From: Methanosphaera sp.
Lineage (GTDB): Archaea > Methanobacteriota > Methanobacteria > Methanobacteriales > Methanobacteriaceae
DNA length: 25,805 bases
Reading direction: 5' to 3'
Assembly: GCA_017430835.1 (NCBI GenBank)
Contig: JAFRMD010000114.1
Span: forward strand, 1 to 25,805
Part shown: piece by piece, positions 14,155-22,773 of the stretch
Numbering within the stretch: position 1 is the first letter of the stretch
Layout of the letters: each line of letters begins with the position of its first letter
Program-made: the position numbers and the translations under genes
The notes under the pieces: generated by a model
What the model was told of the DNA's origin: nothing
The model's database searches: none
Seen by the model: only the letters and a program-made list of their open reading frames with translations

Positions 14155-15966
14155 TCATTCTTTTATTAAGTCAATATACATATTTTCTTCTAACTCTTTT
14201 CTGTCAAGGAATGGTTTCATATCTTCTAATGGTGCTGATACCATTCGTCCATCAGGTAATTTTTTAGATGCACTTTTTGGTTCAAACTCCTGATTAGTAT
14301 CAACAAATACTTCACAAACAATAGGTCCTTCACTTTTTAATGTTTTTTCTATTGCATCATCTAATTTATCTATATCATCACAGGAAAGATAACTTATATC
14401 ATATGCTTTAATTATCTTTTTCATTTCAGGGAAGCTTACATCGGCACTATCTTCACCTATGCCATGATAATCCGATTCAAAGAATGATCTTTGAGTGATT
14501 CTAATTGACTGGTATCCACCATTATTTATTAAAAACATTTTTATTGGCAGGTTATGATATTTTATTGTCTGAAGTTCTTGAAGGTTCATTTGTATACTTC
14601 CATCCCCACAAACCAATATAATCTTTTCCTTGTTATTTGCAAAACATGCGCCTATTGATGCTGGCAAATCATAACCCATTGATGCCACACCGGAATTTAC
14701 TATTAATCTTTGACCTTTTCTAAGTTTGTATGCGTGTAAACATGCACATGCAGCACCATTTGCAATAACCATTTTATCATTTTCCTGGAAATGATTTGAT
14801 AATGTGTCAAGGAATGCATAAACATTTATTTTATCTTTTTGTTCATACTTTGAATGGTCACATACAGGATACTTTTTCTTCCAAGTGTTACATTGTTTTA
14901 CCCATTGAGTAAAATCATATTCTTCCTTTTCTTGTTCAAGCACTTCTCTTAGAGCTTTTAAAAATTCTTTGATATCTGCCTGTATTGGCATGTCAATATT
15001 TAGTGTCGGTTTTTTTATTTCAGCTAAATCTATTTCTACCATTATCTTATAGGCTTCTCTTGCCCACATGTCATATGCAAATGATACTTGTCTAGTACTA
15101 AGTCTACAACCTAATGATAATATTAAGTCACTATTTTGTGCTGCAAAGTTTGCTGGACGGTCACCAAATGATCCGCCACAACCTACACATAGTTCATGTT
15201 CATATTCTAGTGAGTCTGTTGCATTCCATGCATTTACTACTGGTATTTTTAGTCGTTCAACTATGTATCTGAAATCCTCATATGCATCGTTTGTTCTGAT
15301 TGCAGAGCCTGCATAGATAATTGGTCTTTCGGATTTTCTGATTTTTTCTAAAACATCTTCAATAATGTTTGGGGTTATGTTTTCTTTGCTTATCTTGTAT
15401 TCCTGTGGATTGAATTCTTTTAAGTCTTTTGTGTCAATGATTGCTCCCTGTATGTCTAATGGAATATCAATCCAGCATGGTCCAGGTCTTCCATGGGTAG
15501 CAATATATAATGCTTTTTCGATTTCATATTTTATCATGTTAGCATCTGTTATCATTACTGCATTTTTTGTCATAGTGTTAACTGTTGATACTATGTCCCA
15601 TTCCTGGTCTCCTAATTGTCTTAGTGGTAAGTTTGTGCTTTTTACTGTCATCTCATATTTTACCTGTCCGGATATAATTAGCATAGGAATTGAATCAAGA
15701 TAAGCTCCAAGTACTCCTGTTATTGCATTTGTTCCACCCGGTCCTGTAGTAACACATACTGCTGGTAACTTATTTGAAAGTCTATAATAACCTTCTGCTG
15801 CTATTGAACAGGCTTGTTCATGATGATTATATACACATTTGATGTCAGGATTTTTTCCAAATCCATCATTTAAGTGCATTGCGCCACCGCCAACTACAGA
15901 AAAAAGTGTATCTATACCATGTTCTACTAATAACTGTGCTATGTAATCTGCTACTCTAATTTTCAT
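14155..15966 (-). CDS. Acetolactate-synthase-like ThDP enzyme (YerE-like candidate)
   Basis: A 603-residue three-domain ThDP enzyme. The start is the ATG at 15966, seven bases after GAGGAA, which itself overlaps the stop of the kinase gene. The N-terminal Pyr domain has the catalytic glutamate E50 in YNHHEQACSIAAEGY and TTGPGGTNAITGV. The central domain has YAGSAIR and LSLGCRLS. The C-terminal PP domain has the ThDP/Mg motif G454-D-G456 ending in N481-N482. No regulatory-subunit gene is nearby, and the gene lies in a sugar operon, so valine/isoleucine synthesis is unlikely. YerE, a related flavoenzyme, transfers the acetyl unit of pyruvate to C4 of CDP-4-keto-3,6-dideoxyglucose. The three upstream Rfb genes make precisely that type of acceptor. 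The FAD dependence and the true donor cannot be read. Confidence 0.85.
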   Translation of the reverse strand: MKIRVADYIAQLLVEHGIDTLFSVVGGGAMHLNDGFGKNPDIKCVYNHHEQACSIAAEGYYRLSNKLPAVCVTTGPGGTNAITGVLGAYLDSIPMLIISGQVKYEMTVKSTNLPLRQLGDQEWDIVSTVNTMTKNAVMITDANMIKYEIEKALYIATHGRPGPCWIDIPLDIQGAIIDTKDLKEFNPQEYKISKENITPNIIEDVLEKIRKSERPIIYAGSAIRTNDAYEDFRYIVERLKIPVVNAWNATDSLEYEHELCVGCGGSFGDRPANFAAQNSDLILSLGCRLSTRQVSFAYDMWAREAYKIMVEIDLAEIKKPTLNIDMPIQADIKEFLKALREVLEQEKEEYDFTQWVKQCNTWKKKYPVCDHSKYEQKDKINVYAFLDTLSNHFQENDKMVIANGAACACLHAYKLRKGQRLIVNSGVASMGYDLPASIGACFANNKEKIILVCGDGSIQMNLQELQTIKYHNLPIKMFLINNGGYQSIRITQRSFFESDYHGIGEDSADVSFPEMKKIIKAYDISYLSCDDIDKLDDAIEKTLKSEGPIVCEVFVDTNQEFEPKSASKKLPDGRMVSAPLEDMKPFLDRKELEENMYIDLIKE

Positions 15967-15976
15967 ATTTTTTTCC

Positions 15977-16996
15977 TCATCTTTGTACTCTTCCACTTGC
16001 ATTACCATTAACTAGACTTTCAACTTCTTCAACACTAAGCATATTAAAGTCACCTTCAATAGTATGTTTTAAACAACTTGCAGCTGTAGCAAACTCCAGT
16101 GTATCTTTAATACTATAATCATTTAATAGTCCATATATTAATCCCGCACTAAAACTATCTCCTGCTCCAACACGATCAATAACTGTTACATCATATTCAC
16201 GGGATTGTATAACTTTTTGTCCATCAAATATTAAACTTTTCCACTTATTTCTACTTGCCGATATTGAAGTTCTAAGTGTGCATGCAACTAGCTTACAATC
16301 ATATTTTTTCAGTACTTCTCTTGCAACTTTTTGATAAGAATCGTAATCAAGTTCACCTTTTTCAACATCAGTATTGTCTGCTTTGATGGAGAATACTTTT
16401 TCAATATCTTCCTCATTGGCAATTAATACGTCAACATATTTCATTATTTGTTCCATATGAGTATTTGCACTTTCCTGTGTCCATAATTTTGCCCTATAAT
16501 TAAGGTCACAACTAACTGTTAATCCCTTTTCTTTAGCTTTTTGAACTGATTTTAATGTATTATCGAATGTTTCTTCACTTAATGCTGGTGTAATTCCGGA
16601 CACGTGATACCATTCTGCGTCAAAAAATATTTCATCCCAATTAAACTCATCAGGTAATGCCGTGCTAATTGATGAATATTTTCTGTCATATATTACTTTA
16701 CTAGGTCTTTGACTTGCACCTTTTTCTAAATAATATGTTCCTAAACGCTCTCCACCCTTAAGGATATGGCTGGTATCTACACCATACTGATTAAGTTTAT
16801 TAATTGCAGACTTTCCTATCTCGTTGTCTGGAACTTTTGTGACAAATATTGTTTCTAGTCCATAATTTGCTAATGATACTGAAACATTTGCTTCACTTCC
16901 ACCATAATATAATTCAAAGGAGTTTGTTTGAGATATTCTCTTAAATGAGGGTGGAGATAATCTTAACATTATTTCTCCAAATGTAACAACTTTCAT
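15977..16996 (-). CDS. PfkB-family carbohydrate kinase, 2-keto-3-deoxygluconate-kinase-like
   Basis: A 339-residue ribokinase-fold enzyme. The start MKVVTFGEIMLRL and the YYGGSEANVSVSLA loop (G32-G33) are the sugar-binding part. DLNYRAKLW (164-172) is typical of KDG kinases. The C-terminal signature VIDRVGAGDSFSAG holds the anion hole and catalytic base D280. KDG kinases phosphorylate 2-keto-3-deoxygluconate on C6. The gene lies between an aldolase gene (8 bp upstream) and the ThDP enzyme (10 bp downstream), which ties the kinase to aldol chemistry on a keto-deoxy acid or its product, and not to general sugar catabolism. The ATG has AGGGAT seven bases upstream. Confidence 0.87.
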   Translation of the reverse strand: MKVVTFGEIMLRLSPPSFKRISQTNSFELYYGGSEANVSVSLANYGLETIFVTKVPDNEIGKSAINKLNQYGVDTSHILKGGERLGTYYLEKGASQRPSKVIYDRKYSSISTALPDEFNWDEIFFDAEWYHVSGITPALSEETFDNTLKSVQKAKEKGLTVSCDLNYRAKLWTQESANTHMEQIMKYVDVLIANEEDIEKVFSIKADNTDVEKGELDYDSYQKVAREVLKKYDCKLVACTLRTSISASRNKWKSLIFDGQKVIQSREYDVTVIDRVGAGDSFSAGLIYGLLNDYSIKDTLEFATAASCLKHTIEGDFNMLSVEEVESLVNGNASGRVQR

Positions 16997-17004
16997 AATT
17001 ATCC

Positions 17005-17784
17005 CTATAATTCAACATCTATTCTTTTTTCAAGGTCCTTGAATCTTTGTGAATCCTCATCAACTATTGATTGATAATAATTTAGTTTATTTTTAAGGTA
17101 TAAATATTCAAATTCTATTGCTAAGTCTATTGCTTCATTGTATTGGCCATCTAATTTTTCTATGTCAAAAACTATTTTTCTTGTTTCAATTCTGTTAATT
17201 TTATCTTCCAATTTTTGTATAAATGGAATGCTGTTGATGGATATTGTTCCACCAAATGCTGAATTAAATCCGTAGTCATTTGATTTGTCTATGATATCTT
17301 CACAATATTCTAGCATTCTAGTTCCATTTATATCATCCTTACTAATTCCACATGAAGCACTAAAATCGCTTCGACCAATAACTACAGTATCGAGGAAATC
17401 CTGATTTTCTTTGAATATTATATCAATATTTTCATATGCTGTAATAGTTTCTAAGTTGATGATTTTATCTATTTGCCCATCATCAGGTGAGAATACTTTA
17501 TTATAAGCATTTTTGAATTTTGATGCTGCAAATGGTGTTTCTATCATTGGTGCCATTATTCCATCAGCACCCAATATTTTACAATCGTCCAAGTCTCTTA
17601 CTGCTTCACATCCACCAATTTTTATATACATTTTTAGATTTGATTTAGATATTATGTCTCTAAGTTTAGTTAATTCATTTTTTCTAGAACCTTCTGTTTC
17701 AAATTCTGATTTTACTGCTATTACTCCATATTCTTTTTTTAAGGTTTTTAGAATGTCAATCATTTTTTCTTCTGTTATATTCAT
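17005..17784 (-). CDS. HpcH/HpaI-type aldolase/citrate-lyase family protein
   Basis: A 259-residue TIM-barrel protein. Landmarks in order: VIAVKSEFETEGSRKNEL, IKIGGCEAVRD (E60), LGADGIMAPMIET (72-83), LETITAYENIDII with metal-ligand candidate E112, and GRSDFSASCG with D140, equivalent to the second metal ligand in GP-D-LS-S-G of the family. Class II pyruvate aldolases of this family split or form 4-hydroxy-2-keto acids using Mg2+ or Mn2+, while citrate-lyase-like members act on acyl-CoA. The last 50 residues are charged and helical. It follows rfbH by 30 bp with GGTGAT five bases before the ATG. It probably supplies or consumes a 2-keto acid for the neighbouring ThDP enzyme; the substrate is unknown. 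Confidence 0.8.
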   Translation of the reverse strand: MNITEEKMIDILKTLKKEYGVIAVKSEFETEGSRKNELTKLRDIISKSNLKMYIKIGGCEAVRDLDDCKILGADGIMAPMIETPFAASKFKNAYNKVFSPDDGQIDKIINLETITAYENIDIIFKENQDFLDTVVIGRSDFSASCGISKDDINGTRMLEYCEDIIDKSNDYGFNSAFGGTISINSIPFIQKLEDKINRIETRKIVFDIEKLDGQYNEAIDLAIEFEYLYLKNKLNYYQSIVDEDSQRFKDLEKRIDVEL

Positions 17785-17814
17785 TGTATCACCAATAAAA
17801 TGCTAATTATTAAA

Positions 17815-19137
17815 TTAATGGTTATTTACTGCTTCTCTTATCGTTTTAATCATATATTCTATTTTTTTATCAGTCATACCTGGATATACTCCTATCCAGA
17901 AAGTATCTTCTAGAATTTTATCAGTATTTTCTAACGTGCCAACTACACGATATTTGATATTATCGCTAAAGCATGGATGTTTTGTCATGTTTCCTGCAAA
18001 TAACATCCTAGTTTGAACGTTATGTTCTTCAATATTCTTGACTACTTCTTTACGATTACCATTTTTTAGAGTGATTAAAAAACCAAACCATGAAGGATCA
18101 CTGTTTTTTTCTTTAACTGGTAGAATTATTTCATCCAAGTCTTTAAGTCCATCATATATTTTCCGGAAATTTTCTTTTCTTTTTTCTACAAATGTTGGAA
18201 ACTTTTCTATTTGTGCACATCCTATTGCTGCTTGTAAGTCTGTTGCTTTAAGGTTGTATCCAAAGTGAGAATATACGTATTTGTGATCATAACCTAACGG
18301 TAATTCTCCATACTGTTTGGTGAAACGATTTCCACAGAGATTGTCCTGTCCTGAATTGCATTCACAGTCTCTTCCCCAGTCACGAAGGGACTTAACAATT
18401 TTATGTAGTAATGGATTGTTTGTGTATACTGCTCCTCCTTCGCCTGTTGTCATGTGATGTGGCGGATAGAAACTGCTTGTTCCAATATCTCCTATTGTTC
18501 CAGTAAATTTTGTTTTTCCATCAATTGTATAAGTACTTCCAAGTGCGTCACAGTTGTCTTCTATTAGCCAGAGTTTATGTTTTTGGCAGAAATTTTTAAC
18601 ATATTCTAAATTAAACGGATTTCCAAGAGTATGTGCTATCATTATTGCCTTTGTTTTATCAGATAATGCATTTTCTAATTGTGTAACGTCAATATTGTAT
18701 TCAGGTATTGTTACATCAACAAATACGGGTACAGCACAATACTGGATAATTGGAGCAATTGTAGTTGGAAAACCTGCAGCTACAGTTATTACTTCATCAC
18801 CAGGTAGTATTCTTCTGTCTTCTAATAGTGGTGATGTTAATGCCATAAATGCTAAAAGGTTTGCACTTGATCCAGAGTTTACAAAACTGCAATAATCAAC
18901 TCCTAAATATTCGGATAATTTCTTTTCAAATTCAATCGTATATCTGCCACTAGTTAACCAAAATTCTAGTGAACTATCCACCAGATTCACTACCTCACTT
19001 GAATCATAAACACGACCAGCATAAGAAATTTTATCTCCTTCAACGTAAGTATCAGTATTATGAAACTTCTCTGTATATTCTTTTACTAAATTTAAAATTT
19101 CTTTCCTTGCTTCTTTTTCACTTTTTTCTTCAAACAT
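17815..19137 (-). CDS. rfbH: CDP-4-dehydro-6-deoxyglucose 3-dehydrase (RfbH/E1)
   Basis: A protein of about 440 residues of the DegT/DnrJ/EryC1/StrS aminotransferase fold. Numbering here counts from the GTG at 19146; the ATG at 19137 is preferred. The lysine that normally binds PLP is replaced by histidine in SSFYPPHHMTTGEGG (H230-H231), the hallmark of RfbH, which uses PMP for dehydration instead of transamination. The iron-sulfur ligands fit the known E1 pattern: C261-x-C263-x7-C271, with C199 in IEDNCDALGST as the distant fourth. Together with its reductase the enzyme removes the C3 hydroxyl from CDP-4-keto-6-deoxyglucose. The reductase (RfbI/E3) is not in the window. The gene follows rfbG with no gap. 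Confidence 0.94.
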   Translation of the reverse strand: MFEEKSEKEARKEILNLVKEYTEKFHNTDTYVEGDKISYAGRVYDSSEVVNLVDSSLEFWLTSGRYTIEFEKKLSEYLGVDYCSFVNSGSSANLLAFMALTSPLLEDRRILPGDEVITVAAGFPTTIAPIIQYCAVPVFVDVTIPEYNIDVTQLENALSDKTKAIMIAHTLGNPFNLEYVKNFCQKHKLWLIEDNCDALGSTYTIDGKTKFTGTIGDIGTSSFYPPHHMTTGEGGAVYTNNPLLHKIVKSLRDWGRDCECNSGQDNLCGNRFTKQYGELPLGYDHKYVYSHFGYNLKATDLQAAIGCAQIEKFPTFVEKRKENFRKIYDGLKDLDEIILPVKEKNSDPSWFGFLITLKNGNRKEVVKNIEEHNVQTRMLFAGNMTKHPCFSDNIKYRVVGTLENTDKILEDTFWIGVYPGMTDKKIEYMIKTIREAVNNH

Positions 19138-19146
19138 AACACTCAC

Positions 19147-20205
19147 TTAACATTTAAAATATTCTTCAATTTGTTTATCAGTACATTCTTTAATGTTTAA
19201 ATCATTAATATAATAATAAGTCCATTCTAATGTTTTATCAACAGATTCTTCGATATTCCATTTAACATTCCAATTAAATATATCTTTAATTTTAGAATTA
19301 TCTAATTTCAAGAAATTAGCTTCATGAACAGAATTATCGGACTTATTAATCCATTTTAAGTCTTTATCAAAATATTTCCTGTAATACTTACAAAATAAAT
19401 CAGTTAAATCTCCAGTAGTTATACAATCAGAATCATCGGGACCAACATTATAATAACCTGCATATTCAATGTCTTTAAATTGTTTCATCATTATTATCAA
19501 ATAAAGATTTAAAGACTCTAAAACATGCTGATATGGTCTGATAGAAGAGGGATTGCGTATTATAATATCTTCATTGTTTTCTATGGCCCTTACACAGTCA
19601 GGTATAATTCTATCTGTTGCAAAATCTCCACCACCAATAACATTACCTGCCCGAGCAGTTGAACAGGGAATTTTCATATTTTTATAAAAAGAATTATTAT
19701 ATGAATGTGTTACTAACTCTGAACAGGATTTGCTGTTACTATAAGGATCAAAACCGTCAAGTTTTTCATCTTCACTATATCCTTCGCTTTTTTCCACATT
19801 TTCATAAACCTTATCTGTAGTAACATTTAAGAAGGACTTAACAAAATCTGACTTTCTTACACATTCACAAATATTAACTGTACCCATAACATTAGTTTCA
19901 TAAGTATAATGAGGTTCTTTATAACTTTCACGTACGAGTGGTTGAGCAGCCATATGGATAACTATTTCAGGCTTATGTTCTTGAAAAACTTCTTCTAATA
20001 AAGAATAGTCTCTGATATCGCCATGAATAGAAGTAATCCTCTCCTCTAATTTAAGTAAAGAATATAAACTCGGTTTAGTAGGTGCTTCTAATGAGTAACC
20101 TATTACATTGCTTCCCCAATTTGATAATATTTCAGCAAGCCACGAGCCCTTAAAACCGGTATGTCCAGTAATTAAAACAGTCTTATTATTATAAAAATTC
20201 TTCAT
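19147..20205 (-). CDS. rfbG: CDP-glucose 4,6-dehydratase
   Basis: A 352-residue extended SDR enzyme, the usual length. The cofactor motif G14-HT-G17-FK-G20-SWL is the sequence typical of CDP-glucose dehydratases. TTDKVYEN (129-136) carries the catalytic Thr-Asp-Lys, and Y155-x3-K159 (YSNSK) completes the active site. RAGNVIGGGDFATDRIIPD and SIRPYQHVLE are also family landmarks. It oxidises C4 and removes water across C5-C6 of CDP-glucose, giving CDP-4-keto-6-deoxyglucose, with bound NAD+. It is second in the operon, 12 bp after rfbF, with AGGAG upstream of the ATG, and abuts rfbH. Confidence 0.96.
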   Translation of the reverse strand: MKNFYNNKTVLITGHTGFKGSWLAEILSNWGSNVIGYSLEAPTKPSLYSLLKLEERITSIHGDIRDYSLLEEVFQEHKPEIVIHMAAQPLVRESYKEPHYTYETNVMGTVNICECVRKSDFVKSFLNVTTDKVYENVEKSEGYSEDEKLDGFDPYSNSKSCSELVTHSYNNSFYKNMKIPCSTARAGNVIGGGDFATDRIIPDCVRAIENNEDIIIRNPSSIRPYQHVLESLNLYLIIMMKQFKDIEYAGYYNVGPDDSDCITTGDLTDLFCKYYRKYFDKDLKWINKSDNSVHEANFLKLDNSKIKDIFNWNVKWNIEESVDKTLEWTYYYINDLNIKECTDKQIEEYFKC

Positions 20206-20217
20206 AATAAAATACTC

Positions 20218-20988
20218 CTATTTTAGCCAAGGTGTATTATCTTTTTCAACAAGCTGTTGTAAATAAGTTTTTTCTCGTAAAGTATCCATGCACTGCCAGA
20301 AACCATAATGCTTGTAAGCAACTAATTGATTAACATCAACAAGACCGGATAATACATTTTCTTCCCAATTATTATCTACATCATCATCAATATAATTAAA
20401 AACATCCTTATCTAAAACAAAAAATCCACCGTTTACCCAGCGTTTATCCCCTTTAGGTTTTTCATTAAAACCATTGATGGAAAAGTCATCACTAATGGTT
20501 AAAGATCCAAATCTACCACTAGGTTGAACAGCAGTTAAAGTGGCAATTTTATCATGACTATTATGAAAATCAATCAAAGAGTTTAGGTTAACATCACTAA
20601 CTCCATCACCATAAGTAAGCATAAATTGATCCTGTTCAATATATTTCTCAATTTGTTTTACACGATGTCCAGTATTAGAATTAAGTCCTGTATCAACTAA
20701 TGTAATCTTCCATGGTTCTGTATTGGAATTCAGTATTTCCATCTTGTTTTTTCTTAAATCAATGGTTACATCAGATTGATATAAAAAATAGTTAGCAAAA
20801 TAATCCTTAATAAGATGACCTTTATAACCTAACATTATGATAAAATCATCAAATCCATATTTGGAATATATTTTCATAATATGCCAAAGTATTGGTTTTT
20901 CTCCAATACGTACCATGGGTTTAGGTATGTTTACTGTTTCTTCACTAAGTCTTGTTCCAAATCCGCCTGCTAAGATTCCTACTTGCAA
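20218..20988 (-). CDS. rfbF: Glucose-1-phosphate cytidylyltransferase
   Basis: A 256-residue nucleotidyltransferase of the usual length. GGFGTRL (8-14) is the nucleotide loop and K23 in NIPKPMVRIG the phosphate-binding lysine. LTYGDGVSDVNL holds the metal-binding aspartate. The cytidylyl-specific landmarks QPSGRFGSL, NGGFFVL and FWQCMDTLREK are all present. It makes CDP-glucose from CTP and glucose-1-phosphate. The start codon is TTG at 20988, supported by a strong GGAGGG about eight bases upstream and by alignment of the N-terminus with the family. It is the first gene of the leftward operon, after a leader of about 100 bases from a TATA box near 21120. Confidence 0.96.
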   Translation of the reverse strand: MQVGILAGGFGTRLSEETVNIPKPMVRIGEKPILWHIMKIYSKYGFDDFIIMLGYKGHLIKDYFANYFLYQSDVTIDLRKNKMEILNSNTEPWKITLVDTGLNSNTGHRVKQIEKYIEQDQFMLTYGDGVSDVNLNSLIDFHNSHDKIATLTAVQPSGRFGSLTISDDFSINGFNEKPKGDKRWVNGGFFVLDKDVFNYIDDDVDNNWEENVLSGLVDVNQLVAYKHYGFWQCMDTLREKTYLQQLVEKDNTPWLK

Positions 20989-21115
20989 TCAATGTCCCTC
21001 CAGTAATAATGAAAAATAATAATAAAAGTAATTTAAGAAAACTAATGTTGCTTCTCTAAATAATTTTGCATAGAAATATATGTTTTTCTTATCACTTCTA
21101 TTCAAAAAATTACTA

Positions 21116-21124
21116 TTATATAAA
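21116..21124 (-). promoter_or_regulatory. TATA box for the CDP-sugar operon
   Basis: On the minus strand TTTATATAA matches the archaeal TATA consensus. Transcription would start near 21093, leaving a leader of about 105 bases before the rfbF TTG. The 309-bp divergent gap (20989-21297) otherwise shows only AT-rich sequence. Confidence 0.5.
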
Positions 21125-21224
21125 TATATGTCTATTTCTTCTCACATAAATAGTTTAATTTAAAAAAAATCAACGAAAACTAATTTTATCTAAAATCATG
21201 TTTTCCAAAAAAATGAAAAATTTT

Positions 21225-21238
21225 TTAAAATATTATAG
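21225..21238 (+). promoter_or_regulatory. TATA-like box for the flippase gene
   Basis: TTTAAAATATTATA lies about 65 bases before the ATG at 21298, giving a predicted start near 21260 and a short leader with no clear ribosome binding site. Confidence 0.35.
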
Positions 21239-21297
21239 TAAACTTCTTTATTAAAAAGTAACAAAGATTAAATTATTAAAGTAATAAATTGATATTT

Positions 21298-22737
21298 ATG
21301 AGTGTTACAGGGAGAGTAGTTAAGAATTCTTCTTTTTTAATTCTTACTAGTATTATCACTAATTTGGTAATGTTTTTTTTAACATTAGTTACTGCCAGAT
21401 ATTTAGGTACTTTTAATTTTGGTGTTATTAGCAGTGCTTTGTCCCTGGTAGGAATATTTGGTGTATTTTGTGATCTGGGTCTTGGAATGTACGCTATTCA
21501 GAAGGTTTCCCGTGATCATTCCTTGACCAGTCGCTATTTTGGAACTGCGTTCTTTTTAAGAATAATTTTAAGCATAGTTACTCTTTTAGTCTTCATAGCC
21601 TTTTCCTATATTAGCTTTAGTGGAGATGCATTCTACGTTAATGTTGTGATTGGTTTTTACATGTTTTTTAATTCCATTACATCATTTTATTATTCCTTAT
21701 ATCAGAGTAACGAGCAGATGTATTATCAGACTATAGTTCATACTTTGTATTGTATTGCCGTATTTCTTGTTGCAGTTTTATTCATATACTTTGGATTAAA
21801 TGTTATTTGGGTTGCTGCTTGTTATCCTATTGCAATGTTTTTATCAACTATTTTAGGTACTGTTATTAATGTTAAAAAGTACCCTAAATTTAGTTATGAT
21901 TTAAGTATTCCTTTTATTAAGGAATTAATTAAAAACAGTATTCCATTTGGTATAACTACCGTATTTACCAGTATTTATTTCTGGATAGCTTCCATATTGT
22001 TAACTTTCTTATCTGGTAGTGTAGCTGTTGGGCTTTTCAGCTCTTCTCAGAAGTTGATATTGGTTCTTTCATCATTGTTTTTATTAATAAGCAGTGCAGT
22101 TTTTCCTGTGATGAGTCAGTTGTTTGTGGATGACAAGGAAAAATTGAATGGCCTGTATCAGAAGATGCTTAAATTCATGTTAATACTGAGTATTCCAATT
22201 TGTATTGGCGTAGTATTCTATTCGACTGACATTATTAATATAATCTTTGGAAGTGAATATTTAGACAGTGTAATGTGTCTTAATGTACTTATCTGGGCTT
22301 GTATTTTCATGTTCCTTAGTGGTACTACTTCAACACTCTTGAATGCTATTAACAAGCAGGTTTTTGTTACCAAGGTTGCAATGTTTGGTGCAATTTTCAG
22401 TGTAATCGTTAATGTAGTTCTAATAATCAAGTATTCATATATTGGTGCAAGTATGACATCCGTTTTAACAGAGTTTGTAATTTTGCTTTTAATGTTGTAT
22501 TCACTTCATAAGACTGAGTTTTCATTAAACATCAGGAAATCATTAAAGCCTATATTTCAGGTGTTACTGGCCAATATAGTTTTGGCAGTTGTTTTATATG
22601 TACTGCATTTGCCTTTTATTCTGGGTGTTATTATAGCAGTCATTGTCTACGTAGTTGCAATTATAGTTACCGGTGCTATTAACAAGGAAGATCGAGAGAT
22701 TATTTTCAGTCTTATTGATTCTGTTAAAAACAGATAA
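21298..22737 (+). CDS. Wzx-like polysaccharide flippase (MOP superfamily)
   Basis: A 479-residue membrane protein with about 12-14 hydrophobic segments. The N-terminal region KNSSFLILTSIITNLVMFF, then TARYLGTFNFGVISSALSLVGIF and DLGLGMYAIQKVSRD, is the pattern of oligosaccharide repeat-unit flippases (polysaccharide_synt domain). Such proteins move lipid-linked glycans across the membrane. The ATG at 21298 is preferred to the TTG at 21289; neither has a clear ribosome binding site. The gene is divergent from the CDP-sugar operon and shares its 309-bp control region, which suggests that it exports the glycan made by that operon. It converges with the exported protein gene at 22774. Confidence 0.9.
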   Translation: MSVTGRVVKNSSFLILTSIITNLVMFFLTLVTARYLGTFNFGVISSALSLVGIFGVFCDLGLGMYAIQKVSRDHSLTSRYFGTAFFLRIILSIVTLLVFIAFSYISFSGDAFYVNVVIGFYMFFNSITSFYYSLYQSNEQMYYQTIVHTLYCIAVFLVAVLFIYFGLNVIWVAACYPIAMFLSTILGTVINVKKYPKFSYDLSIPFIKELIKNSIPFGITTVFTSIYFWIASILLTFLSGSVAVGLFSSSQKLILVLSSLFLLISSAVFPVMSQLFVDDKEKLNGLYQKMLKFMLILSIPICIGVVFYSTDIINIIFGSEYLDSVMCLNVLIWACIFMFLSGTTSTLLNAINKQVFVTKVAMFGAIFSVIVNVVLIIKYSYIGASMTSVLTEFVILLLMLYSLHKTEFSLNIRKSLKPIFQVLLANIVLAVVLYVLHLPFILGVIIAVIVYVVAIIVTGAINKEDREIIFSLIDSVKNR

Positions 22738-22773
22738 AAAAATAGTAATATGGGGTGGAGGTTAAATATTTTA

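Noticed and set aside
14155..15966. Housekeeping acetolactate synthase (IlvB) of branched amino-acid synthesis
   Set aside because: No small subunit or other ilv gene is near and the gene is embedded between sugar genes with coupled translation; a glycan role fits better.
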